Positions 60,195 to 64,000 of a stretch of 64,000 nt of DNA are shown piece after piece. The stretch's first letter is position 1. Every line of letters starts with the position of its first letter. Position numbers and translations under genes: made by a program. This DNA is from Streptomyces zagrosensis (GTDB taxonomy: Bacteria > Actinomycetota > Actinomycetes > Streptomycetales > Streptomycetaceae). The stretch spans positions 179,452-243,451 of the forward strand of contig NZ_JACHJL010000014.1 in NCBI RefSeq assembly GCF_014203645.1, in the 5' to 3' direction. A model generated the notes under the pieces. That model ran no database searches. It was not told the origin of the DNA and saw only the letters and a program-made list of their open reading frames with translations.

Positions 60195-60659
60195 ATGGCT
60201 AGTTCTTCGGAGAGCAAGCCGCTCAAGGTCCACAACCTCCGTCCCGCCCCCGGCGCCAAGACTGCCAAGACCCGTGTGGGTCGTGGTGAGGCGTCGAAGG
60301 GTAAGACGGCCGGTCGTGGCACCAAGGGCACGAAGGCCCGTTACCAGGTTCCGGAGCGCTTTGAGGGCGGGCAGATGCCCCTCCACATGCGTCTTCCGAA
60401 GCTGAAGGGCTTCAAGAACCCTGCCCACAAGCAGTTCCAGGTGGTCAACCTGGAGAAGCTGGCGTCGCTTTACCCGCAGGGTGGCGAGGTCACGGTGGCC
60501 GATCTGGTCGCCAAGGGCGCGGTGCGTAAGAATGAGCTCGTCAAGGTGCTTGGCGCCGGCGAGATTTCCGTGGGGTTGCAGGTGACGGTGGACGCCGTCT
60601 CCAGCTCCGCCAAGGAGAAGATTGCCGCTGCTGGCGGCTCCGTCACCGAGCTTCTCTGA
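60195..60659 (+). CDS. rplO: 50S ribosomal protein L15
   Basis: L15 is a late assembly protein of the 50S subunit. The 154-residue protein has LKVHNLRPAPGAKTAKTRVG and GFKNPAHKQFQVVNLEKLA. ATG at 60195, two bases after the rpmD stop. It ends the ribosomal part of the spc operon before a hairpin. Confidence 0.98.
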   Translation: MASSSESKPLKVHNLRPAPGAKTAKTRVGRGEASKGKTAGRGTKGTKARYQVPERFEGGQMPLHMRLPKLKGFKNPAHKQFQVVNLEKLASLYPQGGEVTVADLVAKGAVRKNELVKVLGAGEISVGLQVTVDAVSSSAKEKIAAAGGSVTELL

Positions 60660-60673
60660 GTCTGTGACAACCT

Positions 60674-60707
60674 ACCGGGGATGTCCCTTCACAGGGGCAT
60701 CCCCGGT
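60674..60707 (+). terminator. Hairpin between rplO and secY
   Basis: ACCGGGGATG (60674-60683) pairs with CATCCCCGGT (60698-60707), with an inner CCC/GGG. It lies 15 bp after rplO and before a 150-bp leader of secY, so it may be a terminator or attenuator. Confidence 0.75.
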
Positions 60708-60860
60708 TGGTCGTTCCTAGGGGGGCCCAGTCGCCGGTAAGGTGGCGTGCGCTGTTACCCTCCGCGTGGCCTGTGTCCGCGCGGGTTTTGACTGATTTCT
60801 ATTTGTCGATCCCCAAGACCGTCACCTCTCGCGCTTGTCGCGGGGGGCGCAGGAGGCACC

Positions 60861-62174
60861 GTGCTCACCGCGTTCGCCCGAGCGTTCAAGACGCCCGACC
60901 TGCGCAAGAAGCTGCTCTTCACACTGGGCATCATCGTGCTGTATCGGGCCGGAGCGCACATTCCGGTTCCCGGCGTCGATTACACGAATGTCCAGGAGTG
61001 CATGGACCAGGCCGAGGCCCAGCAGGGCTTGTTCGGCCTGGTGAACATGTTCAGCGGTGGCGCGCTGTTGCAGATCACCATCTTTGCGCTAGGGATCATG
61101 CCGTACATCACGGCGAGCATCATCCTTCAGTTGCTGACGGTGGTGATCCCCCGCCTTGAGGCCCTGAAGAAGGAAGGGCAGTCCGGGCAGGGGAAGATCA
61201 CGCAGTACACCCGTTATCTGACGGTTGCGCTCGCGATCCTGCAAGGAACCGGCCTGGTAGCCACCGCGCGCAGCGGTTCGCTGTTCCAGAACTGCTCGGT
61301 GAGCGACAGCATCGTCCCCGACGACTCAATCTTCGTGACGATCACGATGGTCATCACGATGACCGCGGGCACCGCCCTGGTGATGTGGCTCGGTGAGCTC
61401 ATCACCGACCGGGGCATCGGTAACGGCATGTCCATCCTGATGTTCATCTCCATCGCCGCGGGCTTCCCCAGCGCGCTGTGGGCGATCCGGCAGCAGGGCA
61501 AGATCATGGACGGCTGGCTGGAGTTCAGCCTCGTCATCCTGTGTGGTCTGGCGATGGTCGGCCTCGTGGTCTTCGTGGAGCAGGCGCAGCGGCGCATCCC
61601 AGTCCAGTACGCGAAGCGCATGATCGGCCGCCGTTCCTACGGCGGAACCTCGACCTACATCCCGCTGAAGGTGAACCAGGCGGGTGTGATCCCGGTCATC
61701 TTCGCCTCGTCACTGCTCTACATCCCGGCGCTCATCGCCCAGTTCAGCGGTTCCGATGCGGGATGGGCGACGTGGGTAGAGAACAACTTCGTGACGGGTG
61801 ATCACCCGGTTTACATCATCACGTACTTCCTGCTGATCGTTTTCTTCGCCTTCTTCTACGTCGCGATCTCGTTCAACCCCGAAGAAGTCGCCGACAACAT
61901 GAAGAAGTATGGTGGTTTCATCCCGGGCATCCGGGCTGGTCGTCCCACTGCGGAGTACCTGAGCTACGTTCTGAATCGCATCACGTGGCCCGGCTCGTTG
62001 TACCTGGGCCTGATCGCTCTGGTGCCGACGGTGGCGCTGGTGACGCTCAACGCCAATCAGAACTTCCCGTTCGGTGGTACCAGCATCCTCATCATCGTGG
62101 GTGTGGGCCTGGAGACGGTGAAGCAGATCGAGAGCCAGCTTCAGCAGCGACACTACGAAGGGTTCCTCCGCTGA
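60861..62174 (+). CDS. secY: Preprotein translocase channel subunit SecY
   Basis: SecY forms the membrane channel for protein export with SecE and SecG. The 437-residue protein has ten hydrophobic segments. It includes GALLQITIFALGIMPYITAS and TDRGIGNGMSILMFISIAAG, and the cytoplasmic loop VQYAKRMIGRRSYGG with conserved basic residues. GTG at 60861 follows AGGAGGCACC. The stop overlaps adk by one base. The upstream 200 bp include the hairpin after rplO. Confidence 0.98.
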   Translation: MLTAFARAFKTPDLRKKLLFTLGIIVLYRAGAHIPVPGVDYTNVQECMDQAEAQQGLFGLVNMFSGGALLQITIFALGIMPYITASIILQLLTVVIPRLEALKKEGQSGQGKITQYTRYLTVALAILQGTGLVATARSGSLFQNCSVSDSIVPDDSIFVTITMVITMTAGTALVMWLGELITDRGIGNGMSILMFISIAAGFPSALWAIRQQGKIMDGWLEFSLVILCGLAMVGLVVFVEQAQRRIPVQYAKRMIGRRSYGGTSTYIPLKVNQAGVIPVIFASSLLYIPALIAQFSGSDAGWATWVENNFVTGDHPVYIITYFLLIVFFAFFYVAISFNPEEVADNMKKYGGFIPGIRAGRPTAEYLSYVLNRITWPGSLYLGLIALVPTVALVTLNANQNFPFGGTSILIIVGVGLETVKQIESQLQQRHYEGFLR

Positions 62175-62830
62175 TGCGAATCGTCCTCGTCGGGCCTCCC
62201 GGGGCGGGCAAGGGAACGCAGGCTGCGTACCTCGCCAAGAACTTGTCGATCCCGCACATTTCCACGGGCGACCTCTTCCGCGCGAACATCAGTCAGGGCA
62301 CGCCCCTGGGCCAGCAGGCCCAGGAGTACATGAAGGCCGGGCACTTGGTGCCGGACGAGGTCACGGTGGGCATGGCCAAGGACCGGATGGCGCAGCCCGA
62401 TGCGGAGCAGGGGTTCCTGCTCGACGGCTTCCCGCGCAACCTGCACCAGGCCAAGGTCCTTGACCAGCTTCTGGTAGAGGCCGGGCAGCGACTGGACGCG
62501 GTGCTGGACCTGGAGGTCCCGGAGGGGGAGGTCGTGAAGCGGATCGCCGGACGGCGCACCTGCCGTACGGACTCCAGCCACACCTTCCACGTGCAGTACA
62601 ACCCGCCGAAGCGTGAGGGTGTGTGTGACCTCTGTGGTGGCGAGTTGTACCAGCGCGAGGACGACAGTGAAGAAACGGTCCGCAAGCGTCTTGAGGTCTA
62701 CCACAGCGAAACCGAGCCGATCATCGACTTCTACAAGGCCCAGGGCCTTGTCGTGACGATCTCGGCGCTGGGCAAGGTGGCCGATGTGACGCAGCGGGCG
62801 ATGGAGGCACTGCCGCAAAAGGCGGCGTAG
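62174..62830 (+). CDS. adk: Adenylate kinase
   Basis: Adk interconverts ATP, AMP and ADP. The 218-residue long-form enzyme has the P-loop GPPGAGKGTQ (residues 8-17), the AMP-binding ISTGDLFR and DGFPRNLHQA. The lid keeps only part of the zinc motif (CRTDSSHTFHVQYNPPKREG, then VCDLC), so metal binding is uncertain. ATG at 62174 overlaps the secY stop. Confidence 0.97.
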   Translation: MRIVLVGPPGAGKGTQAAYLAKNLSIPHISTGDLFRANISQGTPLGQQAQEYMKAGHLVPDEVTVGMAKDRMAQPDAEQGFLLDGFPRNLHQAKVLDQLLVEAGQRLDAVLDLEVPEGEVVKRIAGRRTCRTDSSHTFHVQYNPPKREGVCDLCGGELYQREDDSEETVRKRLEVYHSETEPIIDFYKAQGLVVTISALGKVADVTQRAMEALPQKAA

Positions 62831-62909
62831 TTCTCCCGGTCGAGTGACCGGGCCTGGCAAGGCCCCCGGTCACGGGGCGGGATGCCGGGCGAGACGGCGT
62901 GGTGACGTG

Positions 62910-62948
62910 GTACGGCCGTGGTGCTCCTGTGGAGCACCACGGCCGTAC
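62910..62948. terminator. Perfect 18-bp hairpin between adk and map
   Basis: GTACGGCCGTGGTGCTCC (62910-62927) and its exact complement (62931-62948) enclose a TGT loop. It lies 41 bp before the map start and could act as terminator for adk or attenuator for map. Confidence 0.88.
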
Positions 62949-62988
62949 TGTTGTATGTGCACGAATCACAGAAGGCGGAAGGCAGCCC

Positions 62989-63831
62989 ATGCTGGAGATC
63001 AAGACCCCGGAGCAGATCGCGAAGATGCGCGAGGCGGGGCTGGTCGTCGCGCGCATTCACCAGGCGTGCCGCGAGGCGGCCGTTGTGGGCGCCACCACCA
63101 GGGATCTGGACGAGGCCGCTCGTAAGGTGCTCGCGGACGCCGGTGCGAAGTCGAACTTCCTGGGTTACGGGGGCTTCCCCGCGACCATTTGCACGTCGGT
63201 GAACGACGTGGTGGTGCACGGCATCCCGGACGCGGAGACGGTGCTGCGAGACGGTGACCTCATCTCCATCGACGCGGGCGCCATCGTGGACGGCTGGCAC
63301 GGAGACGCGGCGTTCACCGCCTTCGTCGGCGAGGGGCATGCGCCGGAGCTGCACGAGCTGAGCCGGGTCACCGAGGAGTCGATGTGGGCCGGGATCGCCG
63401 CGGTCCGCAAGGGCAACCGGCTGGTGGACATCTCCAAGGCCATCGAGGGCTACATCCGGCGGCAGCCGCGGCCCGCGTCCGGTAAGTACGGGATCGTCGA
63501 GGACTACGGCGGGCACGGCATCGGCAGCGAGATGCACATGGAACCGCACCTGCTGAACTATGTGAGTCGTAAGCGTGGCAAGGGCCCCAAGCTGGTGTCC
63601 GGCTTCTGTATCGCCATCGAGCCGATGGTGAGCCTGGGTACGGCCGCGACGCATGTGCTGGCTGACGACTGGACGGTCAAGACGGACGACGGCTCCTGGT
63701 CGAGCCACTGGGAGCACTCGGTGGCGCTGACCGATGAGGGCCCGCTGGTGCTGACCGCGGTGGACGGCGGCAAGGCGAAGCTGGCGGAGTACGGCGTGAC
63801 GACGGCGCCTGACCCGCTCGCCGCGAGCTGA
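62989..63831 (+). CDS. map: Methionine aminopeptidase
   Basis: MAP removes the initiator methionine. The 280-residue type I enzyme shows the metal ligands D in SIDAGAIVDGWHGDAAFT, H in YGGHGIGSEMHMEPHL and E in FCIAIEPMVSLG and WSSHWEHSVALT. ATG at 62989 follows GGCGGAAGG and gives MLEIKTPEQIAKMREAGLVV. It follows adk as in S. coelicolor; the next expected gene (infA) lies beyond the window. Confidence 0.97.
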   Translation: MLEIKTPEQIAKMREAGLVVARIHQACREAAVVGATTRDLDEAARKVLADAGAKSNFLGYGGFPATICTSVNDVVVHGIPDAETVLRDGDLISIDAGAIVDGWHGDAAFTAFVGEGHAPELHELSRVTEESMWAGIAAVRKGNRLVDISKAIEGYIRRQPRPASGKYGIVEDYGGHGIGSEMHMEPHLLNYVSRKRGKGPKLVSGFCIAIEPMVSLGTAATHVLADDWTVKTDDGSWSSHWEHSVALTDEGPLVLTAVDGGKAKLAEYGVTTAPDPLAAS

Positions 63832-63850
63832 GCTCGTCTCGTCTGGTCCT

Positions 63851-63910
63851 GCTTGAGCTGGCGCGAGCCTGCATGAGCTGGCTTGAGCCTGCTTGAGCTG
63901 GCTTGAGAAC
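63851..63910. repeat. Three tandem 20-bp units after map
   Basis: Units beginning 63851, 63871 and 63891 share the pattern GCTTGAGCTGGC with GAGCCT. They sit just after the map stop. The remaining sequence to base 64000 shows no gene. Confidence 0.8.
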
Positions 63911-64000
63911 CCGTTGTCTTTCCGAAGGTGATCGCTGCGTTTCCGCTGGTCAGGAATGAGATCGGCGCTTCGGCGGCAGGGATGACGTGTCGTGTCGTCT

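Overview
The window is about 64 kb of high-GC actinobacterial chromosome, almost certainly Streptomyces. GTG and TTG starts are frequent, the conserved gene order matches what I recall of the S. coelicolor SCO4606-SCO4723 region, rpoB starts with TTG, and the tRNA-Thr/tRNA-Met/rpmG and tRNA-Trp/secE/nusG arrangements are typical of the genus. Species cannot be fixed from the sequence alone.

Layout. (1) 1-7.2 kb: the end of nuoL, then nuoM and nuoN of a (probably second, partial) complex I cluster, followed by an HtpX-type membrane protease and YccF. (2) 7.2-16 kb: a convergent HNH nuclease with a ScoMcrA-like phosphorothioate-DNA-binding architecture (type IV restriction), yajQ, tRNA-Tyr, an SDR protein, a lipoprotein with an apparent ATT start, a CodA-like amidohydrolase, tRNA-Thr, tRNA-Met, rpmG and a HadA/HadB dehydratase pair. 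(3) 15.6-21.7 kb: a TetR regulator with an MFS exporter sharing an operator-like motif, murB, an adenosine deaminase family gene and an aspartate aminotransferase. (4) 21.9-41.2 kb: tRNA-Trp, secE-nusG, rplK-rplA, a lipoprotein, rplJ-rplL, rpoB-rpoC, a DUF1707 membrane protein, and the str operon rpsL-rpsG-fusA-tuf. (5) 41.2-50.4 kb: an accessory island inserted between the str and S10 operons. (6) 50.8-64 kb: the S10-spc operon from rpsJ to rplO, then secY, adk and map.

The accessory island is the unusual part. It holds a secreted PIG-L deacetylase with a propeller-like C-terminal half and three short type I-E-like CRISPR arrays (5, 6 and 6 repeats; 29-nt repeats, every spacer 32 nt), all on the + strand. 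Each array has nearly the same leader, and there are no cas genes in the window. Between arrays 1 and 2 lies a tightly overlapping three-gene operon (a frameshifted hypothetical gene, a degenerate Nudix-like protein and a small Cys-containing protein) divergent from an HTH-TPR regulator. Between arrays 2 and 3 is a DinB/maleylpyruvate-isomerase-like gene whose start abuts the last repeat. After array 3 come a small RHH-like protein and a broken Uma2 gene. The leader block of all three arrays also contains an in-frame 15-codon reading frame. I regard the island (leaders plus the coupled operon) as the best candidate for something undescribed, but its function is unknown.

The remainder is core gene-expression machinery. 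Secretion (SecE, SecY), transcription (RpoB, RpoC, NusG), ribosomal proteins and elongation factors sit in classical operons separated by well-formed hairpins and an L10-type leader.
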